Positions 1 through 8,009 are shown, numbered from the stretch's first letter. The stretch: 64,000 bases of DNA from Barnesiella sp. An55 (GCF_002161555.1 NZ_NFHZ01000015.1:1-64000), one strand, 5' to 3'. The notes: generated from the letters alone by a model not told the origin. Numbers and translations are program-made.

Positions 1-140
1 CATGTGAAGACCCACAGAAAAAGCATTTTTTGTGCCATATTTATAATAATCTTCACAAAGATATTAAAATCAATGCTTTACTGAGGTTTAATCCTGAATT
101 TTGTCGACTAGGCCAAAATATATTGAAATCTACTATACAA
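1..140. other. AT-rich window edge, no complete gene
   Basis: The stretch is clearly more AT-rich than the genes that follow. One plus-strand frame stays open from base 1 to a TGA at 82-84 (27 codons, hydrophobic and Lys-rich). It could be the tail of a gene cut by the window edge, but it matches no family I recognise. No promoter or repeat is evident. Confidence 0.3.
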
Positions 141-177
141 AAAACGCTATTCTTCAACACTGAAGGATAGCGTTTTT
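141..177 (-). terminator. Hairpin terminator after the Gly/Leu tRNA pair
   Basis: AAAACGCTAT at 141-150 pairs with ATAGCGTTTT at 167-176. The stem continues inward through CTTCA/TGAAG with one G-T wobble around an ACAC loop. Read on the minus strand it follows tRNA-Leu and ends in a T run. The plus-strand copy also ends in T, so it may work in both directions. Confidence 0.75.
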
Positions 178-180
178 TTG

Positions 181-264
181 TACCCGAAGGGGGACTTGAA
201 CCCCCACAGCCGCAATGGCCAAAGGATTTTAAGTCCTTCGTGTCTACCATTCCACCATTCGGGC
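181..264 (-). tRNA. tRNA-Leu (anticodon TAA)
   Basis: On the minus strand the sequence folds as a class II tRNA. The acceptor stem GCCCGAA pairs with TTCGGGT, the anticodon loop reads CTTAAAA with TAA at its centre, there is a long variable arm, and the T-arm is GGGGGTTCAAGTCCCCC. The discriminator is A and CCA is not encoded. It lies 8 nt downstream of tRNA-Gly and probably shares its transcript. Confidence 0.95.
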
Positions 265-272
265 AGCCTTGG

Positions 273-345
273 AGCGAAAAACGGGACTCGAACCCGCGAC
301 CCCAACCTTGGCAAGGTTGTGCTCTACCAACTGAGCTATTTTCGC
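273..345 (-). tRNA. tRNA-Gly (anticodon GCC)
   Basis: The minus strand gives a 73-nt cloverleaf. GCGAAAA pairs with TTTTCGC, the D-arm is AGCTCAGTTGGTAGAGC, the anticodon loop TTGCCAA carries GCC, and the T-arm is CGGGTTCGAGTCCCG. The discriminator is T and a CCA follows directly at 270-272, so the 3' end is encoded here, unlike the adjacent tRNA-Leu. Confidence 0.95.
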
Positions 346-356
346 AAATGCGATTG

Positions 357-388
357 CAAAGATAAAATCCTTTTTTGGTTCTGCAAAA
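357..388 (-). promoter_or_regulatory. Bacteroidetes-type promoter for the tRNA-Gly/tRNA-Leu pair
   Basis: On the minus strand TTTTG (384-388) is followed after 19 nt by TATCTTTG (357-364). This matches the Bacteroides -33 TTTG / -7 TAnnTTTG pattern. The expected start, about 7 nt downstream, falls just before the tRNA-Gly 5' end at 345. Confidence 0.7.
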
Positions 389-410
389 TTACGACTCGAA
401 AATCTATTTT

Positions 411-433
411 CCCCCGGCCCGATTGGTCGGGGG
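411..433 (-). terminator. GC-rich hairpin downstream of the lipoprotein gene
   Basis: CCCCCG at 411-416 pairs with CGGGGG at 428-433. It sits 38 nt past the stop of the minus-strand lipoprotein gene. The minus strand continues with AAAATAGATTTT rather than a clean T run, so it is a weak terminator candidate. Confidence 0.4.
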
Positions 434-470
434 CTGTGGTGTAGGGGCTGATGCCTACGGGGCGAGTGTG

Positions 471-956
471 TCAACGATAGATGAGCTGTCCGCCGGCCGT
501 GCCGTAGGGGGCTATGCTGTAACTTTGCAGGAAGTAGCGACCCTCTTTGGCGGCTCCGCTCATGGGGCCTCCTGTCGAGATGTCGTAGGTCGAGCCGCAC
601 TTGGGGCAGCGCAGGCAGAAGTTGTCTTCGTCGAACTCGATGCGGATGTTGGCATTGATCTCTACGGGGCAGCACAGGTCATAGACAAAGGGTACGGCAT
701 GTTCGTTGGTCACGAGCATGAGGCCTCCGTAGCCGGTGGCCGAAGAGAGGGTGTAGGGAAATCCTGCGGGGAGTTTCTGGCTGAGGATAAAGCGGCGGTG
801 TATGAAACTGCCGCTTACGCCATACTGGTTCCACATGGCTTGGCTGGCAAACTCTACCCGCACGGCTGCGGCGGGTATGCGGTCGCGGTCGCCGGCATCG
901 CACCCGGCGATTGCAAGGATGAGCAGGAGCAGGATGAGTTGTTGCAGCTTTTTCAT
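471..956 (-). CDS. Rieske-like Cys-rich lipoprotein
   Basis: A 161-residue secreted lipoprotein. The signal peptide ends in LAIAGC, so Cys19 is the expected lipidated residue. The C-terminal half has the layout of a Rieske fold: C95-C96-P-V-E near residue 96, then C114 and C117-P-K-C120-G-S followed by a Gly-rich segment. The two His ligands of a classical Rieske cluster (CxH...CxxH) are not in place; Glu99 and Cys120 stand where they would be. I therefore see a Rieske-related domain whose metal site is unknown. It overlaps the preceding aldo/keto reductase by 4 nt and is the last gene of the pyrE-argH run, so it is probably translated by coupling. Its substrate or partner cannot be read from sequence. 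Confidence 0.75.
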   Translation of the reverse strand: MKKLQQLILLLLILAIAGCDAGDRDRIPAAAVRVEFASQAMWNQYGVSGSFIHRRFILSQKLPAGFPYTLSSATGYGGLMLVTNEHAVPFVYDLCCPVEINANIRIEFDEDNFCLRCPKCGSTYDISTGGPMSGAAKEGRYFLQSYSIAPYGTAGGQLIYR

Positions 957-1948
957 TTCAGTATCTCTTCTATATTTTCGATTTCGGCCGGGGTGAGTTC
1001 CAGGGCCGTGGTGGCGTGGAGGCTGTCTTTCAACTGGTCGAGGGTGCGCGCCCCCACGATTACGGTGCTCACTTCGCTTTGGCGCAATACCCAGGCGAGT
1101 GCCAGTTGCGATATCGATTGGCCCCGTTGGTCGGCGATTGCTTTCAGTTGAGTTACCCGGGCTATCTTTTCGGGGGTGATATCGGTTGTTTTCAGATATC
1201 CGTCGGGACGGGCGGCACGCGAGTCGGCCGGTATTCCGTGCAGGTATTTGTCGCTGAGGATACCTTGTGCCAGGGGCGAGAAGGCTACCACACCTATGCC
1301 TTTGGAGGAGCAGAGTTGCAGGTGGTGCTCCTCGACGTGGCGGGCGAACATGTTGTAGCGGTCTTGGTAGGCGAGGCAGGGTACTCCGGCCGTGTGCAGG
1401 TAGTTGAGGGCATAGAGCAGTTTGTCGATGGGGTATTTAGACAGACCTATGTAGAGTGCTTTGCCCTGATGGACGATATCGACAAGGGCCTGCATGGTCT
1501 CGTCGATGGGGGTAACGCCGTCGTAACGGTGGCTGTAAAAGAGATCGACATAGTCGAGACCCATGCGCCGCAGGCTCTGGTCGAAGCTGGCCATGAGGTT
1601 CTTGCGCGAGCTGTTGCCTCCGTAGGGGCCGGCCCACATTTCGTGACCGGCTTTTGAGGTGATGAACATCTCGTCGCGGTGTGCGGCGAAGCTCTGTTTC
1701 ATCATGCGGCCGAAGTTTTCTTCGGCGCTACCGGCGGGCGGGCCGTAGTTGTTGGCCAGGTCGAAGTGGCAGATGCCGTGGTCGAAGGCATACTTGACCA
1801 TCTCGAGTTGGCTGGCATAGGAGCCTATGTGGCCGAAGTTGTGCCAGAAACCGAGCGAGATGACGGGTAGTTGTATGCCGCTGTTGCCGCAGCGGCGATA
1901 GCACATCCCGTTGGTATAGCGGTCTTGTTTGGGTTGGTAGTTGTCCAT
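953..1948 (-). CDS. Aldo/keto reductase, YghZ/Gpr-like
   Basis: A 331-residue NADPH-dependent reductase of the aldo/keto reductase superfamily. The catalytic tetrad is visible: Asp63 (FDLANNYG), Tyr68, Lys99 (TSKAG) and His140 (YSHR). The C-terminal cofactor segment STVIVGARTLDQL is near residue 295. The N-terminal region and overall length resemble the E. coli L-glyceraldehyde 3-phosphate reductase group (AKR14), which acts on small aldehydes and methylglyoxal; the exact substrate is inferred only. It starts 4 nt after the argH stop and overlaps the downstream lipoprotein gene by 4 nt, so the three are almost certainly cotranscribed. Confidence 0.9.
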   Translation of the reverse strand: MDNYQPKQDRYTNGMCYRRCGNSGIQLPVISLGFWHNFGHIGSYASQLEMVKYAFDHGICHFDLANNYGPPAGSAEENFGRMMKQSFAAHRDEMFITSKAGHEMWAGPYGGNSSRKNLMASFDQSLRRMGLDYVDLFYSHRYDGVTPIDETMQALVDIVHQGKALYIGLSKYPIDKLLYALNYLHTAGVPCLAYQDRYNMFARHVEEHHLQLCSSKGIGVVAFSPLAQGILSDKYLHGIPADSRAARPDGYLKTTDITPEKIARVTQLKAIADQRGQSISQLALAWVLRQSEVSTVIVGARTLDQLKDSLHATTALELTPAEIENIEEILK

Positions 1949-1952
1949 AGTC

Positions 1953-3302
1953 TTATGCGTTTTGGCGACCGAGGAGCCGGGCTTCGGCCTCTTCGGCGCG
2001 GGCGAAATCGAAACTGGCGACCGTCTTTTGCATGAGTGCCGTAATGCGGTCGTTGCACAAGTTGCCTATGCTGCCTTCGTGGGTGTGGGCAATGTGCTTG
2101 TCGGGGGTGAACTGGCCGGCTTCGATTTCGAGGCCCACCTGTTTGTAGGCATCGCGGAAGGGGGTGCCGGCCTGTACACGGCGGTTCACCTCCTCGACGC
2201 TGAACATGTAGTTGTAGCGCGGGTCGTCGAGTATGTGGGCATTGACCTCGATTTGCGCCATCATGAGCTCGACCATGTGCAGGCAGTCGTCCAACTCGTC
2301 GAAAGCGGGCAGGAAGAGTTCTTTGATAATTTGCAGGTCGCGGAAGTAGCCCGACGGCAGGTTGTTGGCGATGAGTGTAATCTGGTAGGGCAGCGCCTGC
2401 AGTTTGTTGCACTTGGCCCGGGTGAGTTCAAAGACGTCGGGGTTCTTCTTGTGCGGCATGATGCTCGAGCCTGTGGTGAAGGCATCGGGCAGCTTGATGA
2501 AGGCAAAGTTTTGCGAGTTGTATAGACAGGCGTCGAAGGCCAGCTTGGCCAGCGTGGCAGCTATCGAGGCGATGGCCGAGGCGACGATGCGTTCGGTCTT
2601 GCCGCGCCCCATTTGGGCATATACCACGTTGTAGTCCATCGATTCGAACCCCAGCAGATCGGTTGTGCGGGTGCGGTCGAGGGGAAACGACGAGCCGTAT
2701 CCGGCTGCCGATCCCAGCGGATTGCGGTTGCATACCCGGTAGGCGGCCTGCATGACCATGAGGTCATCGACCAGACTCTCGGCATAGGCGGCAAACCACA
2801 GACCGAACGACGAGGGCATGGCCACTTGCAGGTGGGTGTATCCCGGCATGAGTACCTGTTTGTAGCGTTCGCTCTGGTCGATGAGGGTATCGAACAGGCG
2901 GGTTACCCCCTCGACGGTATGTCGCAGGCGGGCCCGGGTGAAGAGTTTGAGATCGACCAGCACCTGGTCGTTGCGCGAGCGTCCGCTGTGTATCTTCTTG
3001 CCCATGTCGCCCAGGCGTCGGGTGAGCAGCAGCTCGACTTGCGAGTGTACATCCTCGACGCCCTCTTCGATGACAAATTTCCCCGACTGGGTGTCGGCGT
3101 AGATATGTCGCAACTCGGTGGTCAATGTCTCCAGCTCATCGGCAGTGAGCAGCCCGATCGACTGCAGCATGTTGATGTGAGCCAGCGAACCCAGAATGTC
3201 GTAGGGGGCCAGGTAGAGATCCATCTCCCGGTCTCGGCCCACGGTAAAGCGTTCTACATCGTGATCAACTTGTACCGATTTTTCCCAAAGTTTCTGTGCC
3301 AT
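1953..3302 (-). CDS. argH: Argininosuccinate lyase
   Basis: A 449-residue enzyme that splits argininosuccinate into arginine and fumarate, the last step of arginine synthesis, in the cytoplasm. Three conserved blocks of the fumarase/aspartase superfamily are present: HSGRSRNDQ at 105-113, GYTHLQVAMP at 154-163, and the signature GSSIMPHKKNP at 278-288, which carries the flexible catalytic loop. Length fits the family. It lies 54 nt downstream of the SRPBCC gene on the same strand. The pyrE-SRPBCC-argH order is common in Bacteroidales, linking pyrimidine and arginine synthesis through shared carbamoyl phosphate demand (inference). Confidence 0.97.
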   Translation of the reverse strand: MAQKLWEKSVQVDHDVERFTVGRDREMDLYLAPYDILGSLAHINMLQSIGLLTADELETLTTELRHIYADTQSGKFVIEEGVEDVHSQVELLLTRRLGDMGKKIHSGRSRNDQVLVDLKLFTRARLRHTVEGVTRLFDTLIDQSERYKQVLMPGYTHLQVAMPSSFGLWFAAYAESLVDDLMVMQAAYRVCNRNPLGSAAGYGSSFPLDRTRTTDLLGFESMDYNVVYAQMGRGKTERIVASAIASIAATLAKLAFDACLYNSQNFAFIKLPDAFTTGSSIMPHKKNPDVFELTRAKCNKLQALPYQITLIANNLPSGYFRDLQIIKELFLPAFDELDDCLHMVELMMAQIEVNAHILDDPRYNYMFSVEEVNRRVQAGTPFRDAYKQVGLEIEAGQFTPDKHIAHTHEGSIGNLCNDRITALMQKTVASFDFARAEEAEARLLGRQNA

Positions 3303-3356
3303 ACGAGTTACATTTTGGATGTCATGAAAAAGTGTCTGGTCCGTTCTCGACCCCGC

Positions 3357-3788
3357 TTATTGTTCGTAGGGGAGAACGACCAGCATGTCGGCCATTTTAT
3401 CGACGCCCTCTTGCAGAGGTTTCGACACCATGGGCTTGATGAAGGGGTTCAGGTCGGCCTTGACGGAGACGCGCGAGGCGGTCTCGCTTTCGCCGGTGGG
3501 GACGAACTGTATCCACAGGTTGAGGGGCAGCGGCGAGTTTTCGGCCTCGAACTTGATGGTCTTGTTGGGCTCCCGGTTCACGATGCGGAAGGTGACCGAG
3601 CCTATGGGGCTCACCTCGATCGAGAGGCTGTCGCTGTCGTATCCCGTGATTTTGAGTTTGTTCTTGTTCTCGGGAGCGTTCAACACGCTTTGGAATCGGT
3701 CGAGGTTCGAGAGGTCGGAGAGCAGGGCATACACCTTCTCTACGGCGTGGGCGATCCGCACCGTTTTGCTTTCGAAACTGCTTGTCAT
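3357..3788 (-). CDS. SRPBCC (START-like) family protein
   Basis: A 143-residue protein predicted to have the helix-grip fold that encloses a hydrophobic pocket. Evidence is the N-terminal ESKTVRIAHAVEKVYALLSDL, where a beta strand leads into the first helix with a LSDLSNLDRF turn, and a long C-terminal helix (INPFIKP-like region through KPLQEGVDKMADML). No catalytic residues can be assigned and the ligand is unknown. Its start overlaps the pyrE stop by 4 nt, which implies translational coupling. Proteins of this type sit beside pyrE in many Bacteroidales, but a shared function has not been shown to my knowledge. Confidence 0.8.
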   Translation of the reverse strand: MTSSFESKTVRIAHAVEKVYALLSDLSNLDRFQSVLNAPENKNKLKITGYDSDSLSIEVSPIGSVTFRIVNREPNKTIKFEAENSPLPLNLWIQFVPTGESETASRVSVKADLNPFIKPMVSKPLQEGVDKMADMLVVLPYEQ

Positions 3789-4438
3789 ACGGCGGGCGTG
3801 TTGTTGGGACCTTGCCAGCTCGAGGGGTCTTTACGCCACTCTTGCAGGGTCTCGAGGTCTTCGGGTTTGATATAGTTGGTCTCGAGAGCGGTCTCGAGCA
3901 TGGTGTTGTAGTTGCTCAGCGTAATCAGTTCGACTTGTGCAGCCTTGAATTTACGGGTGGCTACGGGGAATCCGTAAGTGAAGATGGCTACCATGCCGAT
4001 GACTTCGCAACCGGCGTTGCGGATGGCTTCGACAGCTTTCAGACTGCTGCCACCGGTAGAGATGAGGTCTTCGATAACGACTACCTTTTGCCCGGGAACC
4101 AGGTTACCCTCGATGAGGTTTTCGAGACCGTGGTCTTTCGGTGCCGAACGCACATACACATAGGGCAGGCCCAGCGTGTCGGCTACCAGGGCGCCTTGTG
4201 CAATGGCTCCGGTGGCTACGCCGGCAATGGCATCGGCCGAGCCGAAGTTTTCCATGATGACCCGGCAAAGTTCTACCTTGATGAAACTTCTCACCTCGGG
4301 GTAGGAAAGGGTGCGGCGGTTATCGGTGTATATGGGTGAATTCCAGCCCGATGCCCATACAAAAGGATTCTCGGGTTGCAGTTTGATGGCTCTGATTTTT
4401 AAGAGTTTCTCGGCCAGTAATCGTTCTACCGTTTTCAT
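3785..4438 (-). CDS. pyrE: Orotate phosphoribosyltransferase
   Basis: A 217-residue type I phosphoribosyltransferase that joins orotate to PRPP to make orotidine 5'-phosphate in de novo pyrimidine synthesis. The PRPP-binding motif VVVIEDLISTGGSS lies near residues 119-132, preceded by the flexible catalytic-loop segment VRSAPKDHGLENLIEG. The N-terminal hood (WASGWNSPIYTDNR) is typical of PyrE. It opens a new transcription unit: a -7 box lies about 30 nt upstream, and the gap to comF is the only sizeable one in the prmC-argH run. Confidence 0.97.
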   Translation of the reverse strand: MKTVERLLAEKLLKIRAIKLQPENPFVWASGWNSPIYTDNRRTLSYPEVRSFIKVELCRVIMENFGSADAIAGVATGAIAQGALVADTLGLPYVYVRSAPKDHGLENLIEGNLVPGQKVVVIEDLISTGGSSLKAVEAIRNAGCEVIGMVAIFTYGFPVATRKFKAAQVELITLSNYNTMLETALETNYIKPEDLETLQEWRKDPSSWQGPNNTPAV

Positions 4439-4467
4439 ACTGAATAATATTTAGGATAATCGAAAGA

Positions 4468-4475
4468 CAAAGGTA
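4468..4475 (-). promoter_or_regulatory. -7 box upstream of pyrE
   Basis: The minus strand reads TACCTTTG, a match to TAnnTTTG. It is 30 nt before the pyrE ATG, in the only sizeable gap of the run. I see no convincing TTTG at the -33 spacing. Confidence 0.5.
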
Positions 4476-4526
4476 AGAAAAATAGCAGATAAACTATCGC
4501 GCGCGGAACTAAAAATATAAAAATAT

Positions 4527-5222
4527 TTACTGCGTGGCAGCCAGGGTGAGGCAGCTGACGCGGGGGTTGCCGTGTGCCTGGAGGGCTTGGGCGCAGGCCA
4601 GCAGGGTGGCGCCGGTGGTCACTACGTCGTCGATAAGCAGGAGGTGGCGGCCAGCGAGGTCGGGAGCCGAGTGGGCGTCGTAGGCCGAGTGGGTATCGAG
4701 CCAGCGGTCATAGACCCCTTTGCGGGTTTGCGAACGGGTGTGGCGGGTATGGCTCAACCAGTGTGGCGAGAGATCTATGCCGGTAGCACGGGCCACACCG
4801 CGGGCTATCCATTCGCTTTGGTTGTAGCCCCGCTGCCGCAGTTTGGCGGGGTGCAAGGGGACGGGCACCAGTGTGTCGATTCCGTCGAAAAAGCGGCTGG
4901 GCAGGAGCTCACGCGCAAAGAGTTCGCCCAGTACGAGTCCGCACCGTTTACCTCCGTGGTACTTGATGTGGTGGATGAGGTCTCGGGCATCGCCCGGGGT
5001 GGTGTAGTGAAAAAAGGCGGCGCATCGCTCGATGGGGGTCTTGCCGAGGAAGAGCTGGGCCATGGGGCTGAGCGGGTCGAGGTGGTAGTGGGTGCGGGGC
5101 AACCGATGCAGACAGCCGATGCAGATCTCTCGTTCGTCGCGGTTCATCGCCCGGTGGCATACGGGACAGAGGCGGGGAAAGAAGAGGTCGAGCAGTTCGT
5201 CGAGCGGGCTGAATAGGGTCAT
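4527..5222 (-). CDS. comF: ComF-family phosphoribosyltransferase-like protein
   Basis: A 231-residue ComF-type protein. The N-terminus has a double Cys pair (C19-P-V-C22 and C34-I-G-C37), a probable zinc site. The C-terminal half is a phosphoribosyltransferase domain with the PRPP loop LLLIDDVVTTGATL at 194-207. Family members (ComFC, GntX) act in DNA uptake for transformation, though many genomes carry the gene with no known competence. Its start overlaps the recX stop by 4 nt. With dprA also present in this window (41429-42526), two of the conserved natural-transformation genes are nearby. Confidence 0.88.
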   Translation of the reverse strand: MTLFSPLDELLDLFFPRLCPVCHRAMNRDEREICIGCLHRLPRTHYHLDPLSPMAQLFLGKTPIERCAAFFHYTTPGDARDLIHHIKYHGGKRCGLVLGELFARELLPSRFFDGIDTLVPVPLHPAKLRQRGYNQSEWIARGVARATGIDLSPHWLSHTRHTRSQTRKGVYDRWLDTHSAYDAHSAPDLAGRHLLLIDDVVTTGATLLACAQALQAHGNPRVSCLTLAATQ

Positions 5223-5692
5223 GGTTCAATCTGTTTCAAGACGTTGAAAATGAGGTTGCTTTCAAATCCTCGGGAGGTAGCGAAGCGAAAGAGCTTGGCT
5301 CGTCGTGTCTCGGGATTGTCGTCGGCGATGGTGCGGGCTTTGGCTTGCATCAACTCGAGCAGCCGTTGGGCATATTGTTCCTCGTCGAGAGTGGCAAGTG
5401 CCCCTTCGATGTCGCCGTTGCCGATGTGCTTCTGTTGGAGGGCGTAACGCATCTTGATGCGCCCCCAGCCCGAGAATCGGAATTTGTCTTTGACAAACGC
5501 CGTGGCATAGCGTTGCTCGTCGATGAAGCGCTCTTGAACGAGCCGCTCGATTATCGTGCGGCTGTCGGCCTCGGTCACGCCCCATCGGGCAAGTTTCTCG
5601 CGAATGTCGGCCAGGCAGTGTTCGGCCGAGGAGCAGAGGGCGGCAGCCCGGTGCAGGGCTTCGGGGGGAGTCAAAATCTTAGCCATGGGCAA
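5219..5692 (-). CDS. recX: RecX-family regulator of RecA
   Basis: A 157-residue, basic, all-helical protein made of tandem three-helix repeats. It has the RecX hallmarks: the WGVTEADSRTIIERLVQERFIDEQRYATAF segment (residues about 38-67), followed by KFRFSGWGRIKMRYAL. RecX limits RecA filament growth. It overlaps the 3' end of prmC by 14 nt and comF by 4 nt. A second in-frame ATG two codons downstream (5686) is an alternative start; the two cannot be separated by sequence alone. Confidence 0.92.
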   Translation of the reverse strand: MPMAKILTPPEALHRAAALCSSAEHCLADIREKLARWGVTEADSRTIIERLVQERFIDEQRYATAFVKDKFRFSGWGRIKMRYALQQKHIGNGDIEGALATLDEEQYAQRLLELMQAKARTIADDNPETRRAKLFRFATSRGFESNLIFNVLKQIEP

Positions 5693-6539
5693 ACGGTTTT
5701 ACGGCCGATGCAAATCGGTCTTTGTTGTAGAGGTCTTTGACGATTCTCGTCTGTTCATATCCGTAGCCTTGCAGCATGCGGGCGCAGTTCTCGCCTTGGG
5801 TCTCGTTGATTTCGAAGTAGAGCCGACCGCCGGGAGAGAGCAGGGTGAGGCTGTCGCGGGCTATCTTGTCGTAGAAGAGGAGCGGAGTCTCGTCGGGGAC
5901 GAAGAGGGCTTCGTGCGGCTCGTAGTCGAGCACATTCCCGCTCATCGCCTTGCTCTCGCTTTGCAACACATAGGGAGGGTTGCTCACGATGAGGTTGAGA
6001 GAGCCGGCCGGTATCTGCGAAAGATCGTAGTGGAGAATGTCGCGCTCGTGAAAGTCGATTGCGACTTGCTGCTTGAGGGCATTGCGCCGGGCGATGGCGA
6101 GAGCTGCCGGCGAGAGGTCCCAGGCCTCGACCCGGCTGCGGGGGAGCTCCCGGGCCAGAGTCACGGCAATGCAGCCGCTTCCTGTTCCCAGGTCGGCGAT
6201 GCGCAGCGGGCGGTCGTGATTCTCGGCGATGATGAGGCGTACCAGCTCCTCGGTTTCGGGGCGGGGAATGAGTGCGCCGGGAGCAATGTCGAAGCGGCAA
6301 TCACAAAACCAGGCATACCCCAAAATGTACTGGATGGGCTCCTGCCGGGAGAGTCGCTCGGCTATCTCCTCGATTTTTCGGTGCATATCCTCAGATAAAA
6401 TCGTATCTTTGCGGAGCAGTATGTCGGTAGGGGTATAGTTGCACAACGCTTCGAAAATCAGCCGGATGAAACCGGTGATTTCGCCGGGAGGATAGACTCC
6501 CTCCAGCTTGTGTCGTAGCAGGTCGATACTTTGTTGCAT
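5679..6539 (-). CDS. prmC: Release factor glutamine methyltransferase
   Basis: A 286-residue SAM-dependent enzyme that methylates the GGQ glutamine of peptide release factors. Motifs are the N-terminal helical domain ending in EPIQYILGYAWF (residues 67-78), IPRPETEELV (91-100), the SAM loop DLGTGSGCIA (116-125) and the catalytic NPPY (187-190). The frame stays open upstream into ribD on the other strand, but PrmC proteins begin with a helix like MQQSIDLLRHKL, so the ATG at 6539 is taken. It is divergent from ribD across about 117 nt and heads the prmC-recX-comF unit. Confidence 0.95.
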   Translation of the reverse strand: MQQSIDLLRHKLEGVYPPGEITGFIRLIFEALCNYTPTDILLRKDTILSEDMHRKIEEIAERLSRQEPIQYILGYAWFCDCRFDIAPGALIPRPETEELVRLIIAENHDRPLRIADLGTGSGCIAVTLARELPRSRVEAWDLSPAALAIARRNALKQQVAIDFHERDILHYDLSQIPAGSLNLIVSNPPYVLQSESKAMSGNVLDYEPHEALFVPDETPLLFYDKIARDSLTLLSPGGRLYFEINETQGENCARMLQGYGYEQTRIVKDLYNKDRFASAVKPFAHG

Positions 6540-6630
6540 GAGCAGTAGCGTGTTTGGTGTGTCGAAACGAAGTGTCCCGCGTTTCCCCTTCGCAGCTGTC
6601 GGGTCGGGATATTTGGGTCTCGGCGTGTGG

Positions 6631-6638
6631 CAAAGGTA
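6631..6638 (-). promoter_or_regulatory. -7 box for prmC in the divergent prmC/ribD gap
   Basis: The minus strand reads TACCTTTG. The expected start leaves an 85-nt leader before prmC. No TTTG stands at the right -33 distance. No equally good box faces ribD in this gap. Confidence 0.45.
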
Positions 6639-6656
6639 AATAAAAAAGTTCAAGAT

Positions 6657-7715
6657 ATGGATAGAGATAGAAATGTCGATGCCGCATTTATGCGTCGTTG
6701 TCTGCAACTGGCCGCGTTGGGTTGCGGTCATGTGTCGCCCAATCCCATGGTGGGGGCGGTGGTCGTGCACGAGGGTCGTATTATTGGCGAGGGGTATCAC
6801 CGCTGTTATGGCAAGCCTCATGCCGAGGTGAATGCCATTGCCTCGGTTGCCGATGAGTCGCTGTTGCCCCAATCGACGCTCTATGTCTCGCTCGAGCCCT
6901 GCTCGCACTATGGCAAGACGCCGCCCTGTGCCGAGCTGATTGTGAACAAGCAGATTCCCCGGGTGGTCGTGGGGTGTCTCGATCCCTTCCCGGCTGTCTC
7001 GGGACGGGGCATCGCCCGGCTGCGAGAGGCGGGAGTCGAGGTCATTACCGGGGTACTCGAGGACGAGTGCCGTGAGTTGAATCGCACCTTTATGACTTTC
7101 CAGACGCACCACCGGCCATTCGTGACGCTCAAGTGGGCGCAGAGCCGCGACGGCTACATTGATCGCAGACGCGAACCGGACGAACCGGCAGCCCGCATCT
7201 CGGACGACGTATCGTCGGTGTGGGTGCATCGTCTGCGGGCCGAAGCCGATGCCATCCTGGTAGGCACGCAAACGGCCATTGCCGATAACCCGTCGCTGAC
7301 GGCCCGGCTGTGGCCCGGGCGCCAACCCCTGCGTATTGTCCTCGACGAGCATGCCCGCGTGCCGGCCGATCGTCGTCTCTTTACCGATGGCCTCCCCACT
7401 CTGTTGGTGACCGGCGAGCAGACCGACTACCGGGAGTTGCCCCCGTCGGTCGAGTTGCTGCGGTTGCCATTTGGACAGGCCTTGATACCGGCTTTGCTCG
7501 ACGAGCTCTACCGCCGTCGCTTGCAACACCTTGTGGTCGAGGGCGGTGCCGCTCTGCTTCGGTCGTTTATCGATTCGGGCATGTGGGATGAGGCGCGTGT
7601 CGAGACGGGGCCTCTTGCCTTGGTCGATGGGGTTGCCGCTCCGACGATAGACCGGTTGCCCCGGCAGACCGAATGGTGTGGCCGCTCGCGCATCGACTGG
7701 TATGAAAATAGGTAA
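6657..7715 (+). CDS. ribD: Bifunctional riboflavin deaminase/reductase
   Basis: A 352-residue two-domain enzyme for the second and third steps of riboflavin synthesis: deamination of the diaminopyrimidine, then reduction of the ribose side chain with NADPH. The deaminase domain (about 1-145) has the zinc motif H55-A-E57 and PC82SHYGKTPPC91. The reductase domain follows from about residue 150 (TLKWAQSRDGYID, VEGGAALLRSFID). The open frame extends 10 codons upstream, but MDRDRNVDAAFMRRCLQLA matches the usual N-terminus, so the ATG at 6657 is preferred. It is divergent from prmC, as often seen in Bacteroidales. Confidence 0.95.
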   Translation: MDRDRNVDAAFMRRCLQLAALGCGHVSPNPMVGAVVVHEGRIIGEGYHRCYGKPHAEVNAIASVADESLLPQSTLYVSLEPCSHYGKTPPCAELIVNKQIPRVVVGCLDPFPAVSGRGIARLREAGVEVITGVLEDECRELNRTFMTFQTHHRPFVTLKWAQSRDGYIDRRREPDEPAARISDDVSSVWVHRLRAEADAILVGTQTAIADNPSLTARLWPGRQPLRIVLDEHARVPADRRLFTDGLPTLLVTGEQTDYRELPPSVELLRLPFGQALIPALLDELYRRRLQHLVVEGGAALLRSFIDSGMWDEARVETGPLALVDGVAAPTIDRLPRQTEWCGRSRIDWYENR

Positions 7716-8009
7716 AAAGGCACCGTTTGCCCGGCTAATCTTGCGGTTTGTCTAAATTTGTGCGTGTAGCTTTGAGATTTTCTCTATTTTTGTGGAAAAT
7801 AGGATAGGGCTCGGCACGGTCAAATTGAAAACCGGGAGTTTTTATTGGTCTATGTGCGCGCCTCTGCTATTCGGACTGTGCAAATGCAAAAGCCGTGAAC
7901 AGAAGCTTATCCATAAATAATTATAATTATCGAAGTTTGTAGTGTGCAAAGAAAAAAATGTTGCTAAATTTGCCGGTTGTAACTGCAAACTTGTAACACA
8001 TATCTGTTG
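7716..8009. other. Intergenic region before the DUF6242 lipoprotein
   Basis: This stretch of 294 nt has no gene. It becomes AT-rich toward its right end, and a -7-like TAAATTTG lies at 7965-7972, giving a leader of roughly 30 nt. A TTTG at 7936-7939 is 25 nt upstream, longer than usual. I see no repeat or RNA motif. Confidence 0.5.
7965..7972 (+). promoter_or_regulatory. -7 box upstream of the DUF6242 lipoprotein
   Basis: TAAATTTG followed by GCC matches TAnnTTTG and sits 38 nt before the ATG at 8010. The nearest upstream TTTG gives a 25-nt spacer, so the -33 part is weak. Confidence 0.45.

Noticed and set aside
1-84. Possible C-terminus of a plus-strand protein at the window edge.
   Set aside because: Only 27 codons, AT-rich and hydrophobic by composition, no family match; kept only as a note on the edge.
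411-433. A REP-like element.
   Set aside because: Six GC pairs only and no second copy noticed in the window; listed as a weak terminator instead.
6540-7529. A minus-strand open frame extending prmC to 616 codons.
   Set aside because: The added part is antisense to ribD, is rich in His/Gln/Arg as expected of a shadow frame, and PrmC has its normal N-terminus at 6539.
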